44,669 nt of DNA from an uncultured Anaerotignum sp. (lineage in GTDB: Bacteria > Bacillota > Clostridia > Lachnospirales > Anaerotignaceae), in the NCBI RefSeq assembly GCF_934277605.1, contig NZ_CAKQVD010000010.1, forward strand, positions 1 through 44,669, read 5' to 3'. Position 1 is the first letter of the stretch. Every line of letters begins with the position of its first letter. This document shows, piece by piece, positions 7,774-16,305 of this stretch. The position numbers and the translations under genes are program-made. Under the pieces are notes generated by a model, which saw only the letters and a list, made by a program, of their open reading frames with translations, ran no database searches and was not told the origin of the DNA.

Positions 7774-7817
7774 ATCTTTGTTATGTCACATAGGCAAGGT
7801 TGAAGGAGGTGCAGACA

Positions 7818-8021
7818 ATGGCTAAATGTGCGATTTGTGAAAAAGGCCAGATTACAGGTCATAGAATCAGTATTGAACGTTCCCAGGTTAGTAGACGTGC
7901 GAATAGAAAATGGAAACCCAACGTAAAGAAGGTAAAAATCGTTGAAGACAACGGTAATGTAAAATCTATTTACGTTTGCACAAGATGTATGCGTTCCAAC
8001 AAGATTACTCGTGCAATCTAA
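7818..8021 (+). CDS. rpmB: 50S ribosomal protein L28
   Basis: Structural protein of the large ribosomal subunit, 67 residues. It carries the zinc-binding version of the family: CAIC at residues 4-7 and CTRC near 56-59. The start ATG at 7818 follows AAGGAGGTG; an upstream TTG at 7800 lies before that site and is rejected. It is monocistronic on plus and converges on the thiN side of the block, the same relative place as rpmB beside thiN in Bacillus. Confidence 0.97.
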   Translation: MAKCAICEKGQITGHRISIERSQVSRRANRKWKPNVKKVKIVEDNGNVKSIYVCTRCMRSNKITRAI

Positions 8022-8036
8022 TTCCAAGCGAATGAT

Positions 8037-8077
8037 AAAAGCCATTCTTTTTTGCTTAAAAAGAATGGCTTTTTTTC
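8037..8077 (+). terminator. Bidirectional terminator after rpmB
   Basis: A long stem AAAAGCCATTCTTTTT/AAAAAGAATGGCTTTT with a short loop and T7 on plus. On minus it also serves the small membrane-protein gene ending at 8091. Confidence 0.9.
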
Positions 8078-8090
8078 GTATACGGAATAT

Positions 8091-8261
8091 TTAACAGCGT
8101 TTCTTTTGGCTGATGAGCCATACCCCCGCACCAACGAGCAGCACACCAATCAGACACACGCACTTCGGGATCAGACACGCCAGAAGCATCCCCATTCCCA
8201 TGGCAATCAGCACAATGCCGCCCAACCACTTCACAGGCGCACCGTTACATCTTCTTCGCAT
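8091..8261 (-). CDS. Small membrane protein (56 aa)
   Basis: The start at 8261 has GAGGGGGG about 6 nt upstream, and the 56-residue product is KWLGGIVLIAMGMGMLLACL, a short break, then a second hydrophobic stretch (IGVLLVGAGVWLIS) ending in a basic QKKRC tail: two membrane helices with positive ends. It sits between thiN and rpmB, where Bacillus has spoVM, but it is twice the length of SpoVM and not convincingly related. It lies downstream of the thiN terminator, so it needs its own promoter, which I could not identify. Function unknown. Confidence 0.6.
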   Translation of the reverse strand: MRRRCNGAPVKWLGGIVLIAMGMGMLLACLIPKCVCLIGVLLVGAGVWLISQKKRC

Positions 8262-8310
8262 TCCAATCCCCCCTCTTATCATTGATATGCACGCCGCCTT
8301 ACAAATGTGC

Positions 8311-8342
8311 AAAAAAGCCCCCAACCAAAACGGTCGGGGGCT
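8311..8342 (-). terminator. Terminator of the rsmB-thiN operon
   Basis: Stem AGCCCCCGACC/GGTTGGGGGCT with one mismatched step and a GTTTT-like loop, followed by T6 on minus, 13 nt after the thiN stop. Confidence 0.9.
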
Positions 8343-8354
8343 TCTGCTTTTGTT

Positions 8355-8993
8355 TTAATCTCTGGAGCAAATCACATAGAGATAGCCTTCTTTGATATCA
8401 ATGGTTGCGGTTTCCTCTGCCAGCACATTGCTCACTGCGATATAATCGCCGTCCAATGTCAGCGTTGCATCCGTCAGCGGATAGGAAAAGCCCTTTAAGG
8501 TTATCCCTGTGACCTCCATGGAAAGCGGCAGTGTGGAAACCAAGTCCCCCACCTGTCCATGCAGTGTCAGGTGCCGATCAATCACCTCTACGCAGTTTTT
8601 ATCATCCACCAAGCGGGCCCGCACGCCCTTTTTCAGCAAAGAAAGCAGATAATGTGCATTGGCAAGTGTATGGTCGAACCTATCCCCAATGCCGCCAAAA
8701 AGCACCAGCTCCGTTGCACCCAATTCCAACGCCAGAAAAATGCCAAGCTCCATATCGGTTTCGTTTTTTCTGGTCGGGAACTGCCGAATGGGAATGTTTT
8801 TCGCCTTATAATATTCCAAAACCTCTGCACCTGCGGAATCAAAATCCCCCACAATATAATCGGGGACAATGCCCAATTTCCTTGCATGGCGCATCCCTGC
8901 ATCACAGCAAATGACTGCGTCCGCACCGCTCATGTATTTCTCGCAAAAGCTGTAATCTCTGATTTCCGCCCCTGCAAAAAGAATTACCTTCAT
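8355..8993 (-). CDS. thiN: Thiamine diphosphokinase
   Basis: Transfers pyrophosphate from ATP to thiamine, making the cofactor thiamine diphosphate. The 212-residue length is typical. Seen: CCDAGMRHARKLGI, PDYIVGDFDS (acidic metal-binding motif near 44-54), and GGIGDRFDHTLAN near 100, characteristic of the family. Its ATG overlaps the rpe stop as ATGA, so translation is coupled. Last gene of the rsmB-rlmN-prpC-prkC-rsgA-rpe-thiN operon. Confidence 0.95.
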   Translation of the reverse strand: MKVILFAGAEIRDYSFCEKYMSGADAVICCDAGMRHARKLGIVPDYIVGDFDSAGAEVLEYYKAKNIPIRQFPTRKNETDMELGIFLALELGATELVLFGGIGDRFDHTLANAHYLLSLLKKGVRARLVDDKNCVEVIDRHLTLHGQVGDLVSTLPLSMEVTGITLKGFSYPLTDATLTLDGDYIAVSNVLAEETATIDIKEGYLYVICSRD

Positions 8994-9661
8994 TCTGCTT
9001 CATACTCCTTAAAAATATCCATAAAGCCCTTTGCCGCACCTGCGATATCCTCCTTGCCGAACACCGCAGAGCCTGCAACGATTACATTTGCACCTGCATC
9101 CAAAACCTCACGCACATTATCAAGTGTAACGCCGCCATCCACCTCGATATCGAAAGCAAGGCCCAATTCCTTTTTCCATTCAGTCAGCTGCTTGATTTTG
9201 GAAACGTGCTGTGCCATAAATTTCTGGCCGCCAAAGCCCGGCTCTACCGTCATAACCAGAACCATATCAACCTCCTTCAAGAAGGGATATACCACCTCAA
9301 CAGGCGTTCTGGGGTTAATGGTAATGCCTGCCTTTGCACCGGTTGCCTTAATCTGCCGGATAACCTCTGCGGGATATTTGGTTGCTTCCACATGGAAGTT
9401 GATGATATCCGCACCCGCCTTCCGAAATTCCTCCACATATTTTTCCGGCTCCACAATCATCAAGTGTGCATCAAAAACCATATTGCTGTGCTTTCTGATA
9501 CTCTTAATCACAGGAATCCCGAAGGAAATATTGGGAACAAAAATACCATCCATCACATCCAGATGAATATAGGGGGTGCCTGCATCCTCAACCAGCTTTA
9601 ATTGCTCCGCTACTTTGCCAAAATCAATGGAAAGCATGGAGGGGGAAAGTTTTACGTTCAT
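8990..9661 (-). CDS. rpe: Ribulose-phosphate 3-epimerase
   Basis: Interconverts ribulose-5-phosphate and xylulose-5-phosphate in the pentose phosphate pathway. A TIM barrel of 223 residues with metal and phosphate motifs in order: SMLSIDFGK, HLDVMDGIFVPN, DAHLMI, TVEPGFGGQKF and DIEVDGGV. The GAGGAG ribosome binding site lies inside the 3' end of rsgA, 3 nt away, so the genes are coupled. Confidence 0.96.
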   Translation of the reverse strand: MNVKLSPSMLSIDFGKVAEQLKLVEDAGTPYIHLDVMDGIFVPNISFGIPVIKSIRKHSNMVFDAHLMIVEPEKYVEEFRKAGADIINFHVEATKYPAEVIRQIKATGAKAGITINPRTPVEVVYPFLKEVDMVLVMTVEPGFGGQKFMAQHVSKIKQLTEWKKELGLAFDIEVDGGVTLDNVREVLDAGANVIVAGSAVFGKEDIAGAAKGFMDIFKEYEAE

Positions 9662-9664
9662 GGG

Positions 9665-10546
9665 TTAGAATCTCCTCTCTTCTTCTTCCTTGCGCTCATT
9701 ATATATCATTACATATCTTTCATATCTCATCGGATGGACGGCCTTGCCAATCTGCGCCTTCACAGCACAATCCGGCTCGTTGATGTGCATACAGCCGTTG
9801 TAATAGCACGCATGCACAAAGGGAGCAAATTCCCGAAAATGATATTGCAGCTTGTCCGAGGGAATATGCGTCAGATATAAGGAGGTAAAGCCGGGAGAAT
9901 CCACGATATAGCTTTTCTCCGTAATCTGAATCAATTCCGCATGGCGTGTGGTATGCTTCCCACGCTGTATCTTTTCGCTGATTTCGCCCGTATGCAGCTC
10001 TAAGCCGGGGAATGCCCTGTTAATCAGGCTGCTTTTGCCTACCCCCGAAGGGCCTGCGAATACGGAAATCTTATTTTCCAGAGCGGCACGCAACACATCA
10101 ATGCCGATTTCCTTTTCCGCACTGGTGCAAATCACAGGATAGCCCGCCTGCCGATACATCTCCGCCGCCGCCAGATAGCCTTCTTTTTTATCCTTATCAA
10201 TTTTATTGATGACAATGACAATCTCCAATTCCTGCTCCTCTGCCAAAAGCAAAAACCGGTCTAGCAAATCCAAATTCATATTCGGGCTTTTTGCCGCAAA
10301 CACAATCACTGCCTGATCGACATTGGATACTCTCGGGCGGATCAGCTCATTCCTGCGGGGCAGAATCTCATCCAGACTGCCCTTTTTCTTTTCCTCATCC
10401 AGCACCGAAATACGCACCGCATCGCCTACGGTCGGGCGAATCCCTTCCTTTCGGAAAATCCCTCTCGCCCGACATTCATATACACCACGTTCCGTATCAA
10501 TATAATAAAAACCGCCAATTCCTTTTAAAATTACGCCTTCCAGCAT
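9665..10546 (-). CDS. rsgA: Ribosome small subunit-dependent GTPase A
   Basis: Circularly permuted GTPase that acts late in 30S assembly. Order of motifs in its 293 residues: an N-terminal OB fold, NKID (G4, 114-117), GPSGVGKS (G1, 165-172), DSPGF (G3, 216-220), and the zinc site formed by Cys247, Cys252, His254 and Cys260. The order G4-G1-G3 is the family hallmark. It sits 19 nt after prkC; in Bacillus this GTPase (CpgA) is a known PrkC substrate, so the adjacency is probably functional. Confidence 0.97.
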   Translation of the reverse strand: MLEGVILKGIGGFYYIDTERGVYECRARGIFRKEGIRPTVGDAVRISVLDEEKKKGSLDEILPRRNELIRPRVSNVDQAVIVFAAKSPNMNLDLLDRFLLLAEEQELEIVIVINKIDKDKKEGYLAAAEMYRQAGYPVICTSAEKEIGIDVLRAALENKISVFAGPSGVGKSSLINRAFPGLELHTGEISEKIQRGKHTTRHAELIQITEKSYIVDSPGFTSLYLTHIPSDKLQYHFREFAPFVHACYYNGCMHINEPDCAVKAQIGKAVHPMRYERYVMIYNERKEEEERRF

Positions 10547-10565
10547 AGCTTCACCTTTATCCTTA

Positions 10566-12965
10566 TCAACCGGAGAAGTTTACACTCTGCGACCACTGCT
10601 GTACGTTATCCACATAGCAGGTTACGGTGCCGCTGCCCTTCCCTGTTACAGATACACTGTAAGGGAACTCAGAAGCATCTCTGTATGTGTCTACCACAGG
10701 GTAAACCCCATCTGCATCCTCCTTCACCACACGCACATAAACAGAGCCTTCACTGCCGCTCGGTGCGTTAATGGTAAAGTATTTTGTGCCTTGGCTCTGT
10801 CCATTGGAGGCGGGCTTATTCGCATCGGAGCTATTTGCATCCGAACCACTGCTGACTACCAGATTCACGACACTGCCGCTCGGCACGGATTTGTTTGCCG
10901 CTACGGTCTGCGTGATAACCTTGCCCTCTGCCACCTTGTCGCTTGCTGTATAGGAAACATTCCCAACGGTCAAGCCAACTGCCGTCAAGGCCGCCTTTGC
11001 ATCCTCCAAGGTGTCATTCACAACATTGGGTACGGTAACATTGCTGTCCTCATCTCCCTTGCTGATGGTCAGGATAATGCGGCTCTTTGCCGTAATGGAG
11101 GAGCCTGCCTCGGGTTCCTGCTTGATAACCTCGGAGGGCTTTGCATCCGCATCATGCACATAGCGAATCTCTGCCACATCGCCGACCAAACGGGTAATGG
11201 CATCAATGGCGGCATTTTCACTCTTGCCGACCACATTCGGCATTTCTTCTTCTGTCAAGCCAAGGCTGACCTTTACGCCGATTTTCGTGCCTGCGCCAAT
11301 CATCGTGCCTTCGTTGACAGATTGATAAATGATACAGCCCGTATCATAGAAGCTGCTGTAATCCTCGCCCTCTTGCACAAGGGTAATGCCCATTTTTTCC
11401 GCTTCCTTGACCGCCTCATCGTAATCCATGCCCAAGAACAGCGGTGTTTCGATATCCTTTTCGCTGGAGATAAAGCCGCCAAAGCCGCCGCCCATAAACT
11501 TAATGCCGACAACGGAAATCACGCCGATCAGCACCAAAGCCGTAATCACAGCCGCAATGACAACCTTGCGCTCTGCCTTTCTGTCATGCTCATTATCGAA
11601 ATCCCCTTCTCTTCTGGGGTTTCTGCGAATCCGCTGGGGGCGTCTGCTGGCCTTCACAGGCTCCGTTTTCACATATTCGTTTTCATAATCATCCTCTTTG
11701 GAAATCTGCGTCATTTTCAGCTTTTTGCCGTATTTCTCCAAGGCCTCTCTGGGGGTGTGCGCCTCTGCCTCTTTTTGCAGGGGTGCCTCCTCCTCTCTGA
11801 TACGCTCTGCATGGCGGCGTTCCTTTCTGTCATACTCTGCATGAGAATGTGCTTCTGCGGAAGGATATTCCGCATGACGCTTTTCTGCCGCAGGATGCTC
11901 TGCATGATGATTGCGGATAAATTCCAATTCCTTCGGATCGGCAGGCTTTGTTTCCTGCGGCGTTTTCATAGCACCCTGTGCCGCCTTTTCCGTCTCCATT
12001 TTTTCCTGTGCCTCACGCAGTCTGGCTGCTGCCTCTGCCCGCTTGGACATCCGCATGCCTGCCGCACCTGCACCCACAGCCGCCGCACCTGCCACTGCCG
12101 CTTTCTTTGCTGCGGATTGCTCCTCCTTTGCAGAGCCAAGCTCCGCTCTGGCACGAATCAAATCTGCCAACAGCAGGTCAATGCTTGCATAACGCTCATC
12201 CGCCTTTTTCATGGTTGCCTTCCGAATGATACCCTCTAAGGAAGGGGTACAGTTGGGGTTATATTGGCGAATATCCGGCAGCTCATCATTGATGTGCATC
12301 AACGCAATGCTGACGGAATTGTTGCCCTGAAACGGCAATACACCCGTAATCATTTCAAACATCGTGATACCCAAGGAATAAATATCACTCTTTTCATCCA
12401 CATAGCCGCCTCTGGCTTGTTCTGGGGAGAAATAATGCACCGATCCTGCCGCATTGGCTGTGGTTGTCATCGTGGAGGCGGTTGCCGCCCTGGCAATGCC
12501 GAAATCCGTAACCTTTACCACACCGTCTGTCCCCACAAGGATGTTCTGGGGCTTAATATCCCTATGTACGATGTGTGCCTTATGCGCTTGGCTCAATGCG
12601 GAGGCAATCTGGATTGCCACATTGATGGTTGAACGGGAATCAAAGGGAGCCTTTTCCTTGATTGCCTTTTTCAGCGTATCCCCATGGATATATTCGTTTA
12701 CAATATATTTAATCTCTCCATCCTCGCCGACATCATAGGCTCTCACAATATTGGGGTGGGATAATCTTGCAACCGAACAGGCTTCGGAACGGAACCGTTC
12801 GATAAATTCCTCATCCCCGACAAATTCCTCACGCAAAACCTTTATGGTAACATAACGATCCAGCTTTCTGTCTCTGCCTCTATAAACAACTGCCATGCCG
12901 CCGGAGCCGATTTTTTCTAATATTTCGTATCTGCCGTTTAGGACAGTACCCGGATTCAATAACAT
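10566..12965 (-). CDS. prkC: Membrane Ser/Thr protein kinase with PASTA domains (PrkC/Stk)
   Basis: Senses muropeptides or lipid II and phosphorylates cell-wall, translation and germination proteins. The 799 residues contain: a Hanks kinase domain (1-275) with GSGGMAVVY (20-28), Lys42, HRD (134-136) and DFG (154-156); a Thr-rich activation loop (162-169); an Ala/Glu/Lys-rich cytoplasmic linker with an unusual His-Ala-Glu-rich patch (352-388); one membrane helix (468-490); three PASTA repeats (about 505-570, 573-637, 643-707); and a Ser/Asn/Asp-rich spacer before a C-terminal beta domain (728-799). The last domain resembles the tail of some Clostridia kinases and is of unknown role. AGGAGG precedes the ATG. 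Paired with the phosphatase gene 18 nt upstream. Confidence 0.96.
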   Translation of the reverse strand: MLLNPGTVLNGRYEILEKIGSGGMAVVYRGRDRKLDRYVTIKVLREEFVGDEEFIERFRSEACSVARLSHPNIVRAYDVGEDGEIKYIVNEYIHGDTLKKAIKEKAPFDSRSTINVAIQIASALSQAHKAHIVHRDIKPQNILVGTDGVVKVTDFGIARAATASTMTTTANAAGSVHYFSPEQARGGYVDEKSDIYSLGITMFEMITGVLPFQGNNSVSIALMHINDELPDIRQYNPNCTPSLEGIIRKATMKKADERYASIDLLLADLIRARAELGSAKEEQSAAKKAAVAGAAAVGAGAAGMRMSKRAEAAARLREAQEKMETEKAAQGAMKTPQETKPADPKELEFIRNHHAEHPAAEKRHAEYPSAEAHSHAEYDRKERRHAERIREEEAPLQKEAEAHTPREALEKYGKKLKMTQISKEDDYENEYVKTEPVKASRRPQRIRRNPRREGDFDNEHDRKAERKVVIAAVITALVLIGVISVVGIKFMGGGFGGFISSEKDIETPLFLGMDYDEAVKEAEKMGITLVQEGEDYSSFYDTGCIIYQSVNEGTMIGAGTKIGVKVSLGLTEEEMPNVVGKSENAAIDAITRLVGDVAEIRYVHDADAKPSEVIKQEPEAGSSITAKSRIILTISKGDEDSNVTVPNVVNDTLEDAKAALTAVGLTVGNVSYTASDKVAEGKVITQTVAANKSVPSGSVVNLVVSSGSDANSSDANKPASNGQSQGTKYFTINAPSGSEGSVYVRVVKEDADGVYPVVDTYRDASEFPYSVSVTGKGSGTVTCYVDNVQQWSQSVNFSG

Positions 12966-12983
12966 CAGTCTGTAACCTCCTAC

Positions 12984-13715
12984 TTATATCTCAATCAAAA
13001 TGAGGGAAATATTATCGTGTCCCCCTCGCCGATTGGCCTCCTCCACCAGAATGGCCGCTTTTCTATCCAAGGTGGTTCGTTTATTCAAAATCTTCGCCAT
13101 ATCCTCATCCTGTAGCATACCGGAAAGCCCGTCTGTGCAAAGCAAAACGATATCCCCCTTCTTTACGGGGCGGATGACTGTATCCGTTTCCACTGTATCC
13201 CGAATCCCAATGGCTCTTGTAATCACGTTTCTTTTGGGGTGCGTTGCAGCCTCCTCCTTGGTTATGGTTCCCATCTTTACCAGCTCCATCACATAGGAAT
13301 GGTCTGTGGTCAAGGGCTGCATTTCTCTTTTGCGAAACAGATAGGCTCTGCTGTCTCCCACATAGGCCACATAAAGCTTTTCCTCTCTGACTGCCGCCGC
13401 AACGATGGTTGTTCCCATTTCCGCAAATGCTCTGTCCGAATTGGATTTCTCATAAACCGCTTGATTGGCTGCCGCCATTGCACCTGTCATCAAATCCAGC
13501 ACATCATCATTTTCTGCGTGCTTCATTTCCTTCCAGAAATGCTCCAAAAAGCCCTCGATTGCACAGCCGCTTGCGATTTCTCCCGCATTGCAGCCGCCCA
13601 TTCCGTCGGCAACCAAATATAAATTTTCTGCCGGGTCCTCTCCCGCCGAAATATAATAGGCATCCTCGTTATTTTTGCGGCATTTTCCAATGTCGCTCAC
13701 TCCAACTGCTTTCAA
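12984..13715 (-). CDS. prpC: PP2C-type Ser/Thr phosphatase (PrpC/Stp)
   Basis: Dephosphorylates PrkC and its targets. 243 residues with PPM-family metal-site motifs: SDIGKCRKNNEDA (8-20), VADGMGGCNAGE (about 36-47), YVGDSRAY (about 117-124), CTDGLSG and GGHDNIS near the C-terminus. The start codon is TTG at 13715, with AGGTGGAG shortly upstream; no nearby in-frame ATG keeps the conserved N-terminus. Lies between rlmN and prkC with short gaps, as in Bacillus. Confidence 0.95.
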   Translation of the reverse strand: MKAVGVSDIGKCRKNNEDAYYISAGEDPAENLYLVADGMGGCNAGEIASGCAIEGFLEHFWKEMKHAENDDVLDLMTGAMAAANQAVYEKSNSDRAFAEMGTTIVAAAVREEKLYVAYVGDSRAYLFRKREMQPLTTDHSYVMELVKMGTITKEEAATHPKRNVITRAIGIRDTVETDTVIRPVKKGDIVLLCTDGLSGMLQDEDMAKILNKRTTLDRKAAILVEEANRRGGHDNISLILIEI

Positions 13716-13752
13716 CGCTGCTCCACCTCCCTGCTGTCTATATTATGATTGC

Positions 13753-14802
13753 TCATTCCTGCATTGCCTTTTCTTTGATATGACTTCTTCTCAACTGGCC
13801 GCAGGCGGCATCAATATCACTGCCCAGCTTACGTCTGACTGTGGTTTCCACACCGTTTTCACTCAAAATGGAGGCAAACCGCCTTACCCGCTCCGCCGAG
13901 CTTTTGATATAATTTCTCTCCTTCACATCATTGACGGGAATCAAATTCACATGGCAAAGCAGCTCCCTGAGCTTTTTCACCAGCTCCCATGCGTGTTCAT
14001 CTCCGTCATTCACGCCATGAATCAGCGCATATTCAAATGTAATGCGGCGTTTTGTTTTTTCCGCATACGCCTTGCACGCCTGCAATAAGGTATCCATGCT
14101 GTAAACCTTTGCAATGGGCATAGTCTGTGTGCGGATGGCATCATTCGGTGCATGCAGGGAAACTGCCAGTGTAATCTGCAAATTTTCCTCCGCCAGTGCA
14201 TAAATCCGCTCCACCAAGCCGCAGGTGGAAAGCGTAATATGCCTCTGCCCCATATTCTGCCCATTCGGATCGTTAATCAGACGCAAAAACCGCAAAACAT
14301 TATCGTAATTATCCAACGGCTCGCCGCTGCCCATCAGCACCGTGCCATGTACCCGCTCGCCGCAGTCCTTCTGAATCGCATAAATCTGGGAAAGCATTTC
14401 GCCGGGACGCAGCCCCCGCTCCACGCCATCCAATGTGGAGGCACAAAATTTGCACCCCATGCGGCACCCCACCTGCGTGGAAATGCACACCGTATTGCCA
14501 TGCTCATATTTCATCAATACGCTTTCGATAATCGCTCCATCGGAAAGCGCAAACAAATATTTTCTGGTTCCATCCAGCTTGGAAACCAAGCGGCGCACCA
14601 TCCGCACACCGTTCAGCTCCGCCGCTTCCTCCAGCTTTTCCCGCAGGCCCTTGGAAAGATTCGTCATTTCCGCAAAGCTGTCCACCTGCTTTGCATGGAG
14701 CCAATCAAAAATCTGCTTTGCCCGAAACTTCGGCTCGCCCAATTCCTGCATAAACACTTGCAGCTGTTCAATATTCATGGATTTGATATCAACCTTTTCC
14801 AT
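13753..14802 (-). CDS. rlmN: Dual-specificity 23S rRNA/tRNA methyltransferase RlmN
   Basis: Radical SAM enzyme that makes 2-methyladenosine at A2503 of 23S rRNA and at A37 of some tRNAs. In 349 residues: an N-terminal accessory domain, the cluster motif CRMGCKFC (Cys113, Cys117, Cys120), GSGEPLDNYDNV, and the C-terminal catalytic Cys334 in AACGQLR. Starts 3 nt after the rsmB stop, so coupled to it. Confidence 0.97.
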   Translation of the reverse strand: MEKVDIKSMNIEQLQVFMQELGEPKFRAKQIFDWLHAKQVDSFAEMTNLSKGLREKLEEAAELNGVRMVRRLVSKLDGTRKYLFALSDGAIIESVLMKYEHGNTVCISTQVGCRMGCKFCASTLDGVERGLRPGEMLSQIYAIQKDCGERVHGTVLMGSGEPLDNYDNVLRFLRLINDPNGQNMGQRHITLSTCGLVERIYALAEENLQITLAVSLHAPNDAIRTQTMPIAKVYSMDTLLQACKAYAEKTKRRITFEYALIHGVNDGDEHAWELVKKLRELLCHVNLIPVNDVKERNYIKSSAERVRRFASILSENGVETTVRRKLGSDIDAACGQLRRSHIKEKAMQE

Positions 14803-14805
14803 ATC

Positions 14806-16149
14806 TCAATCCTTTCTTCTCATTTTGGAAATGAAAAATCCATCTGTTCCCGTTTTATGCGGCAATAAGGTCAGATAGCCCTTTTTCGCCGTTTCCGCCT
14901 CCCAATGCTGCGGCAAATATTCCGTAATATCCTCTGCCGTAAAATCGGGGTGCTGTGCCAAAAACCACTCCAGATTCCTTTCATTTTCCTTTCGGCAAAG
15001 CGTACAGGTGCTATAAACCAGCACGCCGCCCTTTTTCACACAGCCTGCCGCATGCTCCAGAATTTCTCTTTGGATTTTCGTCAGACTGTCAATCTCGTTT
15101 CCGTCCTTTTTCAAGCGGATATCCGGCTTCTTTCGCATTAAGCCCAAGCCGGAGCAGGGAGCATCCACCAAAACACGATCATACTGCTTCGGTGCCGTCT
15201 CCTGCTGTGCCGCATCCTGCACCCTGCACTGCATAATGGAAATACCCAAGCGTTCTGCGCCCTCCTCCATCAGCTCAATTTTGTGTGCATAAATATCACA
15301 GGAAAGCAGGCTTCCCTCGTTTTCCATCTGCTCCGCAATCGTAAAGCTTTTTCCGCCCGGTGCGGCGCACATATCCAAAATTTGCTCCTTCTTTTTGGGA
15401 TCTAACACCCGTACCGCAAGCTGAGAGCTTTCATCCTGCACATGAAACAGCCCCCTTCGGAAGGCATCCAAGCGGCTCAAATCGGCAGTCCTGCTCAAAT
15501 GCAGTGCCTCCTCGCACACCTTGCCCTCTGCAACCGTCACACCTGCCTGCTCCAGCATTTTTGTTAAATCCTTCTTATTGGTTTTCAGCGTATTTACCCG
15601 AATCGTCACATCGGGGGACTGATTATCATACGCACAGATTTGCTCTGTTTCCTCATAGCCATAGTAGGCAATCCACATCCGCACAAGCCACAGGGGGTGC
15701 GAATAGACAACCGAAAGATACTCTGCCGTTTCCTTCTTCGGCAGAGGAATTTCCTCCTTGCGCTTTGCCGCTGTGCGCAGCACGCCGTTCACAAAGCCCT
15801 TCAGTGCGCCATAGCCTCTGACGGATGCCAGCTTCACCGCCTCATTGCACGCCGCCGCATCCGGCACCTCCATAAAGTACATCTGATAGACGGCACTACG
15901 CAGAACTGCCAACAGCCAAGGCTTCATCCGTTCTGTCTTTGTTTTGGAAAAGGTATTCAGCACATGGTCAATATAAATCAAATTGCGCAGTGTCCCGTTT
16001 ACCACCTCCGTCACAAATGCCCTGTCCTGCCTTGGCATTGCACCGTTTTGCCGCAAAAGGCGACGCAGTGTCATTGTATTATAGGCATCCGCCTCCATGA
16101 TTTCCATGAGGGCCTCTGCTGCAATCTCTCTGGGATTGATTTGGATCAT
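14806..16149 (-). CDS. rsmB: 16S rRNA (cytosine-967-C5) methyltransferase RsmB
   Basis: Methylates C967 of 16S rRNA. 447 residues: an N-terminal NusB-like helical domain (about 1-140), then a Rossmann methyltransferase with DMCAAPGGKS (SAM site), VDAPCSGLG (Cys) and YSTCTL (nucleophile Cys). An ATG at 16158 directly abuts the GGAAGGA ribosome binding site, whereas the ATG at 16149 is 9 nt from it; the latter is chosen. First gene of a seven-gene operon running to thiN. Confidence 0.95.
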   Translation of the reverse strand: MIQINPREIAAEALMEIMEADAYNTMTLRRLLRQNGAMPRQDRAFVTEVVNGTLRNLIYIDHVLNTFSKTKTERMKPWLLAVLRSAVYQMYFMEVPDAAACNEAVKLASVRGYGALKGFVNGVLRTAAKRKEEIPLPKKETAEYLSVVYSHPLWLVRMWIAYYGYEETEQICAYDNQSPDVTIRVNTLKTNKKDLTKMLEQAGVTVAEGKVCEEALHLSRTADLSRLDAFRRGLFHVQDESSQLAVRVLDPKKKEQILDMCAAPGGKSFTIAEQMENEGSLLSCDIYAHKIELMEEGAERLGISIMQCRVQDAAQQETAPKQYDRVLVDAPCSGLGLMRKKPDIRLKKDGNEIDSLTKIQREILEHAAGCVKKGGVLVYSTCTLCRKENERNLEWFLAQHPDFTAEDITEYLPQHWEAETAKKGYLTLLPHKTGTDGFFISKMRRKD

Positions 16150-16192
16150 TTTTTCCATTCCTTCCGTTCAAGCCATTCTGTCTCAACATAAT

Positions 16193-16221
16193 ATTATACG
16201 ACAAAACATAGGATTCTTCAA
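16193..16221 (-). promoter_or_regulatory. Promoter of the rsmB-thiN operon
   Basis: On minus TTGAAG (16216-16221), 17-nt spacer, TATAAT (16193-16198), in the 147-nt gap after the yugP terminator. Confidence 0.8.
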
Positions 16222-16269
16222 TCTTTTCGCCTTCATTTCGACAAAAAAGCGGCATCTGCAAAAACACCA

Positions 16270-16299
16270 AAAGGCTAATCCGCAATCAGATTAGCCTTT
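16270..16299 (-). terminator. Terminator of def-fmt-yugP unit
   Basis: An 11-bp stem AAAGGCTAATC/GATTAGCCTTT with an 8-nt loop; the T tract on minus is short (TTTTGG, with more T downstream). It lies 7 nt past the yugP stop. Confidence 0.75.
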
Positions 16300-16305
16300 C
16301 CTTCT

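Noticed and set aside
8091..8261. SpoVM orthologue
   Set aside because: Position fits and a KWLGGIV stretch is reminiscent, but length, second helix and tail do not match SpoVM.
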